A stretch of DNA of 64,000 bases from Geosporobacter ferrireducens (GCF_001750685.1 NZ_CP017269.1:1401416-1465415), one strand, 5' to 3'. Positions 18,233-28,746 are shown, numbered from the stretch's first letter. A program made the numbers and translations. The notes: a model not told the origin generated them from the letters alone.

Positions 18233-18261
18233 AATAACCCGATACAATGTACCGGATTATT
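18233..18261 (-). terminator. Terminator of the export operon
   Basis: A 13-bp stem with two imperfect pairs (AATAATCCGGTAC paired with GTATCGGGTTATT) and a 3-nt loop follows the HlyD-type gene by about 40 bp. The T tail is short. Confidence 0.6.
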
Positions 18262-18302
18262 CTAACCAATAAATCTTTTAAAATCTCACTTTTAAGGCAA
18301 AT

Positions 18303-19544
18303 CTATAATTTTTTTATGGCTATTCCGTTTTCTAATTTCTCACTAGGCGAAAGAATAACCTCTTCCCCCTCTTCGAAACCTGTGAGTACCTCTACTTTCC
18401 TCTTGCTCTCAATTCCTTTTTGAATTTCTCTTAGTACGGCAGTATTGTTTTCATTAACAAAAACATAATCCTTGCCATTCTGCTGAAATACTGCATTTTC
18501 AGGAATCAACAGTGTATTTTCCTTACTGTTGATGATAATCTTAATATCTAAGTCGTATCCGGGACGAAGTCCTGTAATGACATCCTCTATATCTATTTCT
18601 ACCTTAATTCTTTTTTGTTCAATTCCTAAATCGGAGATTTTGCTAAAAGCTTGGGGATGAATTTTTCTTATTCTTCCCTGCATGCCATCGATACCTAAAT
18701 CCTTATGAGAAATCTCTACAGGTGCACCTACCTTCACTTTCCCAATCTCTGCCACCAATACGTCGCTTTCAATGTATAAAGCTTCTTGGTCTCCAATCTC
18801 CATTACCTGCGTTCCAGGCTGCAGGTAAGTGCCTGCCTCAACAGTCTTCATCATAACCGTTCCCTGAACCGGAGCAGTAATCACAAAGTCTTGGCCTCTG
18901 CTTCGCAACTCCTCTATTTGAATATCCAGTTGCCGAAGCTGAGCCTCATACTGTGAGGCTACATTCGCAGAAATTGGCTTCTTCAGCAGTTCTAAATCCA
19001 GTCTATAGCTTTCCAGTTGTGCAGTTTCTGTCTCTAATGCAGTAACAGCGGCTTGATACTCCTCATAACTAAGCGCCCCTGCTTCATATAAGGTTTTGCT
19101 GTTGTCTCTTTTTCTCTGGGCTTCCCGCACATTTCTTTCCTGTGTAGCTAACTGCAGTTCCAGTTTCTCAATTTCCCTATTATCTGCAGGCTTCTTCGCT
19201 TCATTATATTGAGCCATAATCACAGATTTTTGGGCCTCTAGTTCCATGATCTGCCGTGTAAGCTGCTCACTGTCAATTTTCACCAATACGGCTCCCTTCT
19301 CTACCGGATCCCCTACCTTTACCAATACTTCCGTTACTTTACCGGCCGTCGGCGAAAAAACATTTCCTTTATTTTCTGATACGACAAGACCCAATTCCTC
19401 TACATACTCTGCAATATTTCCTCTTTCGACAACTGCAACTTCTACATCTACAGCGTTGCTTCTATTCATCATAAATACTGCGCCTGCTGAAACTGCTATA
19501 ACCACAAGAATAATTCCAATGATTTTTTTCTTCACTTTACTCAC
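18303..19544 (-). CDS. HlyD/RND-type membrane-fusion adaptor of an ABC exporter
   Basis: This 413-residue protein has one N-terminal membrane helix (IIGIILVVIAVSAGAVFM), a lipoyl-like half (GKVTEVLVKVGDPVEKGAVLVKI), a coiled coil about 90-205, the second lipoyl half (VQGTVMMKTVEAGTYLQPGT), then beta-barrel and membrane-proximal domains. It is the extracytoplasmic adaptor for the FtsX permease just upstream (21-bp gap). Start GTG after AAGGGAT. Confidence 0.88.
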   Translation of the reverse strand: MSKVKKKIIGIILVVIAVSAGAVFMMNRSNAVDVEVAVVERGNIAEYVEELGLVVSENKGNVFSPTAGKVTEVLVKVGDPVEKGAVLVKIDSEQLTRQIMELEAQKSVIMAQYNEAKKPADNREIEKLELQLATQERNVREAQRKRDNSKTLYEAGALSYEEYQAAVTALETETAQLESYRLDLELLKKPISANVASQYEAQLRQLDIQIEELRSRGQDFVITAPVQGTVMMKTVEAGTYLQPGTQVMEIGDQEALYIESDVLVAEIGKVKVGAPVEISHKDLGIDGMQGRIRKIHPQAFSKISDLGIEQKRIKVEIDIEDVITGLRPGYDLDIKIIINSKENTLLIPENAVFQQNGKDYVFVNENNTAVLREIQKGIESKRKVEVLTGFEEGEEVILSPSEKLENGIAIKKL

Positions 19545-19565
19545 ATCCCTTACGCATAATTGAGA

Positions 19566-21923
19566 TTACGAAATTCTATTCTTTAGTGCATCCATAAAAT
19601 TTAATTTATAAATCTTTCGGATGGTTGCCAACTGGGCAATGGTAACAAAGAGGACCGTAGCCAATGCCGTTATAATGTAGCTGCTTGGGTTGATCATAAT
19701 TGGAATACTGTATAGATCCGTTGATAAAGCAGAAACAATACCGACACACATACCATATCCTACCGGCGCTCCAAAAAGTATTCCCAATAAAGTCATCGTA
19801 CCGTTTTCTCTACTCACCATCTTATATATTTCTTTCTTTTCAAAGCCCAGTACTCTTAAAGAGGAAAATTCCATCATTCTTTCGCTGATACTGATAATAG
19901 TCACATTGTATACAATGGCAAACCCTAAGATTCCGCCAAACAACATCATTACACCTACAGAATAAATCATCATATCCATAAATTCTAGAAAGCTATTTTT
20001 CATATCTTCCACCGACTGTACTTGCCTGATATTCTTTACATCCCGCAGCTTAGGCACTACCTCGTCTCTGGAATCTACTAACGCTCCAGTAATCACCCCT
20101 TTTTCTCCAAGCAGATCATTCATTGCCTCGATATCCATGTAAGCATTGGTTCCTAAGTATTGCTCAACAAGTCCTTTCACTTCAATAAATTGATCCTTTT
20201 TATCCGGCATAAAGTTTTTTATCACAATTGTATCCCCGATACCTACACCTAGGGAATCTGCTAACCTTTCCGCCAAAATAATTCCATTTTGGGGCAAATT
20301 TACCGGTTGACCTAACGGACTTTTAAAATGATAAAATTGCGTATTCCTGGGTATCCCAATAATACTAACGGCTTTCTTTTTCCAGCCATTTCTTAATTCG
20401 AAGGGAACCTCTGCCTTGGGTTCAATATGATCTATTTCAATAATCTTGGATAATTCCCTGAGCGCATTATGATTCATGGGGCTGGCAAAATCAATATTGT
20501 AATCCATTGTTTGAAACTCTCCATACTGCAGCATAAATATATTGTTCCAAACAGAGGACATGAAAACCGGCACCATAGTAATTCCAAAGGTCAGAGCAAT
20601 TCCAAAGACTAAAAAAGCAGCTCTTTTTTTATTTCTTAATATATTCCTTATGACCATTTTCCAGCTAAAGGAGATTTGGTTCCAAATAAATTTGATCTTT
20701 TCCAGCCAAATCCTGCCCCCAGCTCTAGGCGCCTCGGGCCGCATGGAGTCTGCAGGCATTATTTTCAGCACACTTCTTGCCCCTATCAGTCCTGATACTA
20801 CACAAAATACACTGGTTAATAGGATTCCGTATACAATATAGATATAGTAAATTTTCATCTGAAACATAGGAATATTGAAATAGTAAATATACATTTTCGT
20901 AAATGCCGCTGATATGGGTATGCTGAGAATAATTCCTATAATAGAACCAACGATTCCCATTGCTAGTGAAAATTTGGTATAATGTCCCATTACATTCAAA
21001 TTGTTATATCCTAATGCCTTCATCACGCCGATAGACATCCTATCATTTTTCACAATTCGAGATAACATAATATTAATAATCACTGCCGCTGAGATTAAAA
21101 ATAGTAAAGTAATCGCTGTAGACATTGCTTCTAGTGATTCTACTTCCTGCATCATCATGCTGTGACTTAGCTGGTCTTTCCGTTTAATTATTCGCTTCAC
21201 TCCGTAACGATCCAATTGATCCTCGATTTCATCCACTATACTGTCAATTCGATGGATGTATTCATCCTTAATCTTAATCATTACCTCGTTATAGCTGCCC
21301 TGATATCCCAAAGTCGATTGAGCAAAATCCTCTGTCACATAGATGACCCCAAATTTTTCTGCCGCCGGCATCAGTGTTTCTTCATTTTCCATTAGATAAA
21401 TATACTCAGGGCTGCCTACTATCCCAACGATATCCAAAGGATACTCTCGCCCGGCAATATAAGGGGTAATTGTGTCTCCCAACACCATACCCCTGGCATC
21501 AACAAATTGTTGAAGTACTGCTGTGGTTTTGGGATTTTCTTTTATTTCTCTTCCCTCAATGGTATATATGCTGTTAATCCCACCTTCTTCTTTCGGAAGG
21601 GAAACCACCCGTACCCTTACCTTTTCATTAGGATCTTCCACTCGAAGAGGCACATCACTGCTGATTCTTCCCTGGGCTGCTTCTATTCCTTCTATGCTAT
21701 GCAACCGGTCTATTGCAGTTTTTGGTATTCTCACCACTTCTACAAAAACATCTCCAAAATTGGTAACATCATAATAATGAAAGATGGAGTCATTTAAGTT
21801 ATCCGCTACCATACTGAAGGAAACATAGATGGTCAATGCTAAAATTACCATCACTGCAATAGATATAAACTGTCCTTTAGAATTTTTAATTAATCTCAAC
21901 AATCTTACATCTAATTTTTTCAT
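19566..21923 (-). CDS. FtsX-like ABC export permease, two-module type
   Basis: This protein of about 785 residues has an N-terminal membrane helix, a large extracytoplasmic MacB-like domain, three helices near 270-390, a second helix and extracytoplasmic domain (from about 435), and three C-terminal helices. Both FtsX domains carry the family pattern ([40 protein letters not shown]). The ATG at 21923 overlaps the TGA of the ATPase gene as ATGA. Substrate unknown; related systems export lipids, peptides or drugs. Confidence 0.88.
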   Translation of the reverse strand: MKKLDVRLLRLIKNSKGQFISIAVMVILALTIYVSFSMVADNLNDSIFHYYDVTNFGDVFVEVVRIPKTAIDRLHSIEGIEAAQGRISSDVPLRVEDPNEKVRVRVVSLPKEEGGINSIYTIEGREIKENPKTTAVLQQFVDARGMVLGDTITPYIAGREYPLDIVGIVGSPEYIYLMENEETLMPAAEKFGVIYVTEDFAQSTLGYQGSYNEVMIKIKDEYIHRIDSIVDEIEDQLDRYGVKRIIKRKDQLSHSMMMQEVESLEAMSTAITLLFLISAAVIINIMLSRIVKNDRMSIGVMKALGYNNLNVMGHYTKFSLAMGIVGSIIGIILSIPISAAFTKMYIYYFNIPMFQMKIYYIYIVYGILLTSVFCVVSGLIGARSVLKIMPADSMRPEAPRAGGRIWLEKIKFIWNQISFSWKMVIRNILRNKKRAAFLVFGIALTFGITMVPVFMSSVWNNIFMLQYGEFQTMDYNIDFASPMNHNALRELSKIIEIDHIEPKAEVPFELRNGWKKKAVSIIGIPRNTQFYHFKSPLGQPVNLPQNGIILAERLADSLGVGIGDTIVIKNFMPDKKDQFIEVKGLVEQYLGTNAYMDIEAMNDLLGEKGVITGALVDSRDEVVPKLRDVKNIRQVQSVEDMKNSFLEFMDMMIYSVGVMMLFGGILGFAIVYNVTIISISERMMEFSSLRVLGFEKKEIYKMVSRENGTMTLLGILFGAPVGYGMCVGIVSALSTDLYSIPIMINPSSYIITALATVLFVTIAQLATIRKIYKLNFMDALKNRIS

Positions 21924-22633
21924 CACCACTCAATCCCTTCAGGATGGATTGGATTGTCATTTACCTTTGTCTCAATAATTTCCCCGCTCCGCATCTTAAT
22001 GACCCGGTCTGCCATCTCTCCAATCGGTACGTTATGGGTAATAATGACAATTGTCTTATTATATTTTTCATTGATCTCCCTCAATAACGTAAGAATCTTT
22101 ATTCCTGTTTTGAAATCAAGGGCGCCTGTCGGCTCATCACACAGCAGTAATGCAGGATTTTTCGCCACTGCTCTGGCAATCGCTACCCGCTGTTGTTCGC
22201 CACCGCTCATTTGGGCTGGAAAATGGTCTTTTCTGTCTCCCAATCCCACGGCTTCCAGTATCTCGTCAATATCTAAGGCATTTTTACAGATTTCTGTAGC
22301 CAATTCAACATTTTCTCTAGCGGTTAGATTCGCCATCAAATTATAGAACTGAAAGACAAACCCGATTTTTTCCCTGCGATAAGCTGTCAGTTTTCTATCG
22401 TTATATTTAGTAATGTCTTCTCCTTCCATAAATACGTTTCCGTCACTGGGTAAGTCCATTCCTCCCAAAATATTCAACAGTGTACTCTTTCCTGAACCGC
22501 TAGGCCCCAGTATTACAACAAATTCTCCTTGATATAGCTCGAGACATACATCCCTTGCTGCTGCTACTGTCACCTCCCCCATTTGATAAAGTTTGCTGAC
22601 TTTTTCTACTTTCAGTAAGACATCCTTCTTCAT
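21923..22633 (-). CDS. ABC transporter ATP-binding protein, LolD/MacB-type
   Basis: This 236-residue ATPase has Walker [10 protein letters not shown], signature [14 protein letters not shown] and Walker [13 protein letters not shown], the last two typical of mechanotransmission exporters. It drives the adjacent FtsX permease. It starts two bases after the TetR stop and ends overlapping the permease start, giving a tight four-gene unit. Confidence 0.93.
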   Translation of the reverse strand: MKKDVLLKVEKVSKLYQMGEVTVAAARDVCLELYQGEFVVILGPSGSGKSTLLNILGGMDLPSDGNVFMEGEDITKYNDRKLTAYRREKIGFVFQFYNLMANLTARENVELATEICKNALDIDEILEAVGLGDRKDHFPAQMSGGEQQRVAIARAVAKNPALLLCDEPTGALDFKTGIKILTLLREINEKYNKTIVIITHNVPIGEMADRVIKMRSGEIIETKVNDNPIHPEGIEW

Positions 22634-22635
22634 AT

Positions 22636-23226
22636 TTATTTCACCCCGTGTCCCCCTAAGAGGCCATATTTTAGAAAATCATAAAAATCTGCTACCACTT
22701 GATCTATTTCTTCCATACTGTTGATTTTGTCTAAAAAACATTCTGCAAAGCCGCCAACAATCATAATCAGCATATCTGTCACAAATTTTACATTGACCTT
22801 TCTAATTTCTCCCTTTTCCATACCTTCCCTAATAATCCTTTCAAACATCTCTCTGCTAATTTTATATTTTTCTTCTAATAACTTTTCTGTAATATAAGGA
22901 ATGGACATTGCATCCCTATAAAAAGCAAGAGAGAAGTCCTTTGTGGCTTTCATATTATAGTTCATAAGAAAATCTATTTTCTCCAATACTCCAGATATGT
23001 TTTTCATCTCCTGGTCTATCAGTCTGCTGTTTTTTTCCATCAGTGAAAAGGTTACCTTTAGGAAAAGATCTTCCTTTGAAGAGAAGTGCTTATAGATTGT
23101 CATTTTACTTATACCTGCTGCTTCAGCGATATCATCCATAGAAACTGCTTTATAGCCTAATTTTATAAAAAGTTCCTCCGCCTTTTCCATTAATCGATTG
23201 TATTTGATCTCACTTTGCGTTGCCAT
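22636..23226 (-). CDS. TetR/AcrR-family repressor of the export operon
   Basis: This 196-residue protein has an N-terminal TetR DNA-binding domain (LFIKLGYKAVSMDDIAEAAG, SKMTIYKHFSSKEDLF) and a helical ligand-binding domain. As first gene of the ABC/FtsX/HlyD operon it probably controls its own operon in response to an exported compound. A TACT-N5-AGTA palindrome in the promoter is a candidate operator. Confidence 0.9.
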   Translation of the reverse strand: MATQSEIKYNRLMEKAEELFIKLGYKAVSMDDIAEAAGISKMTIYKHFSSKEDLFLKVTFSLMEKNSRLIDQEMKNISGVLEKIDFLMNYNMKATKDFSLAFYRDAMSIPYITEKLLEEKYKISREMFERIIREGMEKGEIRKVNVKFVTDMLIMIVGGFAECFLDKINSMEEIDQVVADFYDFLKYGLLGGHGVK

Positions 23227-23272
23227 GGCACAGGTTACACCCCCTAGCGCTGTAAATAATTTATGGACAAAT

Positions 23273-23297
23273 ATTATACTTTCATACTAAATGAGTA
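23273..23297 (-). promoter_or_regulatory. Promoter -10 box and candidate TetR operator
   Basis: On the minus strand TATAAT lies at 23278-23273 and the palindrome TACTCATTTAGTA at 23297-23285 falls in the -35/-10 spacer, a classic repressor position. The -35 match is poor, so this is tentative. Confidence 0.45.
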
Positions 23298-23411
23298 CAT
23301 TTTTATTATATATTGTTCTCCAATATGTAGCAATACTTATTCAACAAAATGATTTTAATTATATTTACCCACGCTAGCCATTACAGCCTACAAATCCTTT
23401 ATCGTTTTTCA

Positions 23412-23445
23412 TAAAAAAACTGTAGAGGATCAAAGACCTCTACAG
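23412..23445 (-). terminator. Terminator after FMN oxidoreductase gene
   Basis: The perfect 9-bp stem CTGTAGAGG/CCTCTACAG has an 8-nt loop and a T7 tail on the minus strand. Confidence 0.85.
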
Positions 23446-23490
23446 CAGACATGATTTACAATATAAAATACTTGATACAAGATGTAAGAA

Positions 23491-24513
23491 TTACTTATAG
23501 ATCACTTCGCTAGTGATTTCCTGCAGGCTGCCGCATCCCGTCATAAGCATAGCCTCTTCCAGCTCAACACCAATCCGGTTCGTATACAACTCTACACCTT
23601 CTGCAGCTCCCCCAAAGGCGGCAACCACATAAGGCCTCCCGATCAACACACCGTCTGCACCCAGAGCCAGTACCTTCAAAACATCCAGTCCTGTACGGAT
23701 ACCTCCATCAATAAGTATCTTCATTTTTCCACCTACAGCCCTTACGATCTCAGGCAGTACCTCAACAGTAGCTGGTGTATGGTCTAATACCCTTCCGCCA
23801 TGATTGGATACTACGATGCCAGAAGCTCCTGTTTCCAGCGCCTTCTCTGCTCCCTTTGCAGTCATAATACCCTTTAAAATAAAAGGAAGTTTCGTTGCAG
23901 AAATAATTTCCTTTAGTTCTTCGACGGGTTTTGGACTCACCGGCTTTCCTGCCATAGCTAAGAGTATAAGCCCTGCTGCATCGATATCCATTGCAACAGC
24001 TGGAACTCCTGCCTTTTCCGCCAGTTCAATTCGTTTTATCACTTCCTCCTGTTTCCATGGTTTAATTGTAGGAATACCCCATCCTTCATTTTCCTGGATT
24101 ACCCGAAGCGGTTCTGTATAAAATTCATCCTTTGCACCATCTCCAGTAAAGCCTATGGTTCCAGCCCTCTTGCAGCCCTCTATGATAGCCTTGGAATAAT
24201 GATAATCATCGATACCATGTTTATCACCATAGTTGGGGATCAATCCTCCAATCGGTGCCGCAAAGATTGGATATCTAAACGGCTTTCCAAAGAGTTCCAG
24301 AGATGTATCCACAGATACCGGCGCATATATGGTATCTAAATTTACCTTGATTTCATTCAGCTTATCATAATTCCTTATAAAAGCCATCCCCGAATCCTTG
24401 CCTCCAGGTCCAGGTACTTCCCCCCTGCAAGCCTTACCATTGCATTGAGGACAGACTCTGCACTTAAAGCCTTCAATTTGTTTTGCATTTCCTATCAGCT
24501 TTTTAAAATCCAT
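23491..24513 (-). CDS. FMN-dependent alpha-hydroxy-acid oxidoreductase family protein with N-terminal Cys cluster
   Basis: This 340-residue TIM-barrel protein belongs to the FMN_dh family (lactate/glycolate oxidase-like): FILKGIMTAKGAEKALE, GIVVSNHGGRVLDHTPA (the His/Arg signature), ILIDGGIRTGLDVLKVLALGA, VLIGRPYVVAA. It begins with C18-x2-C21-x2-C24-x4-C29, a metal or Fe-S type motif absent from classic oxidases. In an anaerobe the electron acceptor is unlikely to be oxygen. Substrate unknown. AGGTGGAAAA precedes the ATG and a terminator follows, so it is monocistronic. Confidence 0.82.
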   Translation of the reverse strand: MDFKKLIGNAKQIEGFKCRVCPQCNGKACRGEVPGPGGKDSGMAFIRNYDKLNEIKVNLDTIYAPVSVDTSLELFGKPFRYPIFAAPIGGLIPNYGDKHGIDDYHYSKAIIEGCKRAGTIGFTGDGAKDEFYTEPLRVIQENEGWGIPTIKPWKQEEVIKRIELAEKAGVPAVAMDIDAAGLILLAMAGKPVSPKPVEELKEIISATKLPFILKGIMTAKGAEKALETGASGIVVSNHGGRVLDHTPATVEVLPEIVRAVGGKMKILIDGGIRTGLDVLKVLALGADGVLIGRPYVVAAFGGAAEGVELYTNRIGVELEEAMLMTGCGSLQEITSEVIYK

Positions 24514-24617
24514 TTTTCCACCTCACTATTCTAAAGTAATAAAATAAGTCTTATCCCATTTTTGAATATTTTTCTGCTCTTGTCAAGTAATGGAACGCAT
24601 ACTTCACTATAATAGAC

Positions 24618-24656
24618 AAAATGCGATAAGCCAAAATGAATCGCCTATCGCATTTT
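24618..24656 (-). terminator. Terminator after DUF5667 protein gene
   Basis: The 11-bp stem AAAATGCGATA/TATCGCATTTT with T-rich ends lies 9 bp after the stop. Confidence 0.8.
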
Positions 24657-24664
24657 ACCATATA

Positions 24665-25744
24665 TTAATTCTTTTTCTTTCCGTTATTGTCTTTTGAAAC
24701 AGATTCTGATTTCTCTGATTTTACCCTTTCTTCTTGCTTCACAACTTCTTTCTTTTTTTCCGATTCCTTGCTTCCCTTCACTTTAGGATTTTCTTCTTTT
24801 TCTTGTGATTCTGTCTTAGTTTCTTCCTGATTATCTTTTTCATCAGTACCTTCTTTTCGAGAAGCTGCTTCTAACGCTGTACCATATTTCTTTTCAGAAT
24901 CTTTTAGAATCGTCTTAATTTGTTTTTTTACTTTTTCTGATTTAGCAGTTTCTGTTATTTTAGCTCCTAAACTTTCCTGACCTTCCTTATCTTCTTCCAC
25001 TTCTTCTTGATCAGCATTTTCAGCAGTAATGTTTACATCAATATGTACTGCCTTTTTATTCTTTCCTTTTAGTGCAGAGGGATGTACGTTTAATTCTTTC
25101 GCTATTTGCCCGATACCTTTTCCCTGACTCAGCAGTTCTGCCACTTCTTCGACAGACAGGTCTGCAGCATCTGCCAATCGAAAGACATGGGCGATTTGTC
25201 CATAACCTAATTTCATTTCAGATCTTAGTGCTTTGACTTTCTCTACATCCAGCCCTTTTACGATATTAGCCACTAAGTATGCGCTGTCGACCTTCTCTTC
25301 TATTTTTACTTTTAATTCTGATTCAACTACAGCTATCGTTTCATCACGAATCTCAGTAAGCTCCTCTAAGCGATTGCTTAACATTTCCTTTATTTCATCA
25401 GAAATATCTTCGTTTATTATTAGTTCTCCTATAATCTCTTGAATCAATTCTAACTTAAAGATATATCCTTCAAATGCAGTATTAACATGCTCTTCTTTAT
25501 TTTCCTCCAGCATTCTCTCCGCTTCTGCAAGTCTTTCCAATGACATCTGATGCAATAACGCTGCTTTCTTTTCTGGATTTCCATTGAATGCAAGCTGAAT
25601 ATCCTCAACCCATCTGTCCACTACATAAAATACACTGTCAGGTGTTATTCCAGGAGCAGCCTCTACTATATTTGTTGTGTCTGCAAATACCGGAGTAATT
25701 GTCAATAATCCTGCCATCAATCCTGATATAATCGCTTTTTTCAT
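24665..25744 (-). CDS. Secreted DUF5667-like protein with highly charged tail
   Basis: This 359-residue protein has a signal peptide (MKKAIISGLMAGLLTITPVFA) and then a DUF5667-type helical domain (GITPDSVFYVVDRWVEDIQL, KKAALLHQMSLERLAEAERM). A short segment near residues 180-235 with YGQIAHVFRLADAADLSVEE and GIGQIAKELNVHP is often found next to such domains. The last 120 residues are Lys/Glu-rich and probably disordered. It is likely exported to the cell surface. Function unknown. Confidence 0.72.
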   Translation of the reverse strand: MKKAIISGLMAGLLTITPVFADTTNIVEAAPGITPDSVFYVVDRWVEDIQLAFNGNPEKKAALLHQMSLERLAEAERMLEENKEEHVNTAFEGYIFKLELIQEIIGELIINEDISDEIKEMLSNRLEELTEIRDETIAVVESELKVKIEEKVDSAYLVANIVKGLDVEKVKALRSEMKLGYGQIAHVFRLADAADLSVEEVAELLSQGKGIGQIAKELNVHPSALKGKNKKAVHIDVNITAENADQEEVEEDKEGQESLGAKITETAKSEKVKKQIKTILKDSEKKYGTALEAASRKEGTDEKDNQEETKTESQEKEENPKVKGSKESEKKKEVVKQEERVKSEKSESVSKDNNGKKKN

Positions 25745-26052
25745 AAATTTGTCCTCCCTTTATCTGTCTGTAATTGTCCTTTGCGGATGTTAAAGAATAC
25801 GTGCCTGCTAATTTTTTTAGGTCCGTTTGTTTCAGTTTTGCAGATGGTAATATATTCTTTACTTAAATAAGGCGTATTTTCCAACAAAAAAATCCTCCAT
25901 GGATTTTCACAGAAGATTTTTTATAAGTCCTATTTTATGAAATTATCTATCTTGAACTTTAACCTTATGAATCATTTATATATATTTGGTATAATTATAT
26001 TAAATATTATTTAATTATAAATAGTTGTAAATCAAACTGAAAGGACAGTAGC
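25745..26052. other. Intergenic region between divergent genes
   Basis: About 300 bp of AT-rich DNA upstream of both flanking genes. It contains a small hairpin at 25889-25907 (AAAATCC/GGATTTT) with an adjoining A-run. I see no gene. Confidence 0.45.
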
Positions 26053-26658
26053 ATGCAATATACAGGAGAAAGAGTGATCCCCAAATTAATGAGTCCAAAG
26101 AGCGGAATATTGCTTGAACATTTATTTCGTTATAGATTTGCCCGGAAGTTTTGTAGGGGCAGAATTTTAGACATCGCTTGCGGCGTAGGTTATGGCAGTG
26201 AAATACTAATAAATAGGAATCACACCATTACAGAGTATGTAGGAATTGATAACTGCTCCGAAAGCATCGACTATGCCATAAATCATTATAACTATCCGCG
26301 AGCATCTTATTTTGTCGATGATGCATTGAACGAAGAACTTCATAATATTTACGGAAAGTTTGATACTATTATAAGCTTTGAAACCATTGAGCATTTCGAT
26401 GGAGACACAAAGTTTATACAAAATCTATATAACTTGCTTAAGCCCAGTGGAACCCTTATTCTTTCCACTCCCTTCGGACGTGGCAAGGATCACCCTTGTT
26501 CCAACCCCTATCATGTCTATCAATATACGGAAGAAGAATTCATGGATATATTAAAGCCATTTAGAAAAGTCACCATGTATCATCAGCTCGATATGACAAT
26601 TGAAATCCCAAAACCAGATAAAAAATATTATTTAATGGTGGCTGTTTGTGAAAAGTAA
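26053..26658 (+). CDS. Class I SAM-dependent methyltransferase
   Basis: This 201-residue protein has a Rossmann-fold SAM site (ILDIACGVGYGSEIL, YVGIDNCSESIDYA), then FDTIISFETIEHF and a post-I strand LSTPFGRGKDHP. It opens with QYTGERVIP, seen in methyltransferases encoded near glycosyltransferase and cell-surface loci. The acceptor is unknown. GAAAGGAC precedes the ATG. Confidence 0.85.
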   Translation: MQYTGERVIPKLMSPKSGILLEHLFRYRFARKFCRGRILDIACGVGYGSEILINRNHTITEYVGIDNCSESIDYAINHYNYPRASYFVDDALNEELHNIYGKFDTIISFETIEHFDGDTKFIQNLYNLLKPSGTLILSTPFGRGKDHPCSNPYHVYQYTEEEFMDILKPFRKVTMYHQLDMTIEIPKPDKKYYLMVAVCEK

Positions 26659-26686
26659 AATATCTAATATATGCTTCAAGGAATAC

Positions 26687-26900
26687 CTGAGAAGTTTAAT
26701 ATTCAACGGAACGGTGAAACACCGTTCCCTAGGTAAATCTAAAACAGTAATGTAGGGATCGACGCTCTCGCCGATCCTTATTTATCCATCCAAGACCGTA
26801 GGGGCAGACCTGTGTGTCTGCCCGCTTCATTTTCGAGAGGACACATAGTCCCCCCTACCAGGATCTGGAATAAAATCGGGTTGAATGTTAAATTTCTCAG
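26687..26900. mobile_element. MITE-like element with terminal inverted repeats and three internal hairpins
   Basis: This 214-bp non-coding unit is bounded by inverted repeats 26687-26707 and 26880-26900 that match at 19 of 21 positions (outer end CTGAGAA, inner end ATTCAAC). Inside are three near-perfect hairpins: 26708-26728 (9-bp stem), 26756-26777 (GGATCG/CGATCC) and 26802-26823 (GGGCAGAC/GTCTGCCC). There is no open frame. A partial relic with the same terminal and hairpin modules is at 6336-6390. No clear target-site duplication is visible, so transposition is inferred, not shown. Confidence 0.65.
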
Positions 26901-27047
26901 TCACAGATCTATATAAGTGGTTTTATTGTTTAAAATAGCTTATAATTAAGAAGTTCTTTTGAACACAGAGTGTTTTAAAATACCAGGTTTATTTAACGTT
27001 CTATCGATCAATATATATATATAAATAAAATCAAGGTGGAGATTATT

Positions 27048-28706
27048 ATGTCGAAAAGCAAAAAGAAGTTAAGGGTCATACCCTTAGGTGGATTGGGTGA
27101 AATAGGAAAGAACATTACAGTCTTTGAATATGACGAAGATATTATTATCGTAGATTGTGGAGTTGCTTTTCCTGAAGATGAAATGATGGGTATTGATTTG
27201 GTTCTCCCAGATCTTACCTATCTAAGAAACAAAAAAGACAAGATTAGAGGGATTGTCTTAACACACGGACATGAAGATCATATCGGAGCATTACCCTATG
27301 TACTAAGAGATTTCAACGTACCTGTCTATGGAACAAAACTCACTCTAGGCTTGTTAAAAACAAAACTGGAAGAACATCGTATGCTTTCTGACACTACTTT
27401 GGAAGTGGTTCAACTAGGCCAAACAATTGAACTCGGCGTGTTTCAAGTAGAGTTTATACACTCTTGCCATAGCATTGCAGATGCTGCTGCCCTGGCAATC
27501 CATACGCCTGTTGGCATCGTTTTGCATACATCCGATTTCAAAGTAGATTATACCCCTATAGAAGGAGCTTCAATAAATTTAGCACGATTTGCAGAATTAG
27601 GGAAAAAAGGAGTTTTGCTCCTTATGTGCGACAGTACAAATGCTGAACGTGAGGGCTATACATTGTCGGAAAGAATTGTAGGAGAAACCTTTGAGAAAAT
27701 ATTTGTAAATATCCAAGGACGGATTATCGTAGCTACCTTCGCATCCAATATTCATCGCGTTCAACAAATCATCAATGTAGCTGTTAATTTTAACCGAAAA
27801 ATAGCGATTTCCGGTAGAAGTATGGTCAATGTAGTGAATGTTGCCCTGGAATTAGGATATTTGAGTGCTCCAGAAGGTACTTTCATCGATATCAACGATA
27901 TCAATAGCTATCCTTTTGAAAAACTAATGATCATCACTACAGGAAGTCAAGGAGAACCCATGGCTGCATTGTCCAGAATGGCATCGGCCACCCATAGACA
28001 GGTTGAGATCGTTCCCGGAGACTTAGTCGTAATATCCGCAACACCTATACCGGGAAATGAAAAAATGGTTTCAAAAACAATTAACAATTTGTTTCAAAAG
28101 GGCGCTAAGGTAATTTATGAATCATTAGCGGATATTCATGTTTCAGGACATGCTTGCCAAGAGGAATTAAAATTAATTCATAGCTTGGTTAAGCCCAGAT
28201 TTTTCATGCCGGTGCATGGTGAATATAAACATCTTATACATCATGGACTTCTTGCAGAACAATTAGGTATGCCTACAAAGGATATTTTTATCATGGATAC
28301 AGGCAATATCTTAGAATTAGATTCTTCACAAGCAAAACTTGCCGGCAACGCACCTTCCGGTAAAGTATTTGTAGATGGTCTGGGTGTTGGAGATGTCGGA
28401 AACATTGTATTGAGAGACCGAAAACTCTTATCCCAGGATGGGATGGTTATTATTATCATAACGATTGATAAGGAAACAGGTACGGCGCTAACCAACCCGG
28501 ATATCATTTCCAGAGGCTTTATTTATGTACGGGAATCAGAGGAACTGATTGCAGAAATACGCGCAATTACAAAAAGTGGACTTGCTGAGTGTCAAGGAAA
28601 AGATTGGAGTACCATTAAGAACCATGTCAAAAAATCATTAGGCGATTATCTCTATACAAAAACGAAGAGAAAACCAATGATTCTACCGATCATCATGGAG
28701 GTGTAA
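27048..28706 (+). CDS. rnj: Ribonuclease J
   Basis: This 552-residue metallo-beta-lactamase/beta-CASP nuclease has the metal motif THGHEDHIG (His 73 to His 78), beta-CASP elements (LLMCDSTNAEREG, TFASNIHRVQQI, SGRSMVNVV) and FMPVHGEYKHLIHH. RNase J has 5'-3' exo- and endonuclease activity in mRNA decay and rRNA maturation in Firmicutes. AAGGTGGAG lies before ATG 27048, so the in-frame GTG at 27036 is part of the ribosome site. It is monocistronic with its own terminator. Confidence 0.95.
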   Translation: MSKSKKKLRVIPLGGLGEIGKNITVFEYDEDIIIVDCGVAFPEDEMMGIDLVLPDLTYLRNKKDKIRGIVLTHGHEDHIGALPYVLRDFNVPVYGTKLTLGLLKTKLEEHRMLSDTTLEVVQLGQTIELGVFQVEFIHSCHSIADAAALAIHTPVGIVLHTSDFKVDYTPIEGASINLARFAELGKKGVLLLMCDSTNAEREGYTLSERIVGETFEKIFVNIQGRIIVATFASNIHRVQQIINVAVNFNRKIAISGRSMVNVVNVALELGYLSAPEGTFIDINDINSYPFEKLMIITTGSQGEPMAALSRMASATHRQVEIVPGDLVVISATPIPGNEKMVSKTINNLFQKGAKVIYESLADIHVSGHACQEELKLIHSLVKPRFFMPVHGEYKHLIHHGLLAEQLGMPTKDIFIMDTGNILELDSSQAKLAGNAPSGKVFVDGLGVGDVGNIVLRDRKLLSQDGMVIIIITIDKETGTALTNPDIISRGFIYVRESEELIAEIRAITKSGLAECQGKDWSTIKNHVKKSLGDYLYTKTKRKPMILPIIMEV

Positions 28707-28746
28707 ACCCTCTGCCTTTCTCTATATTATAATCACAAAATGCAAT

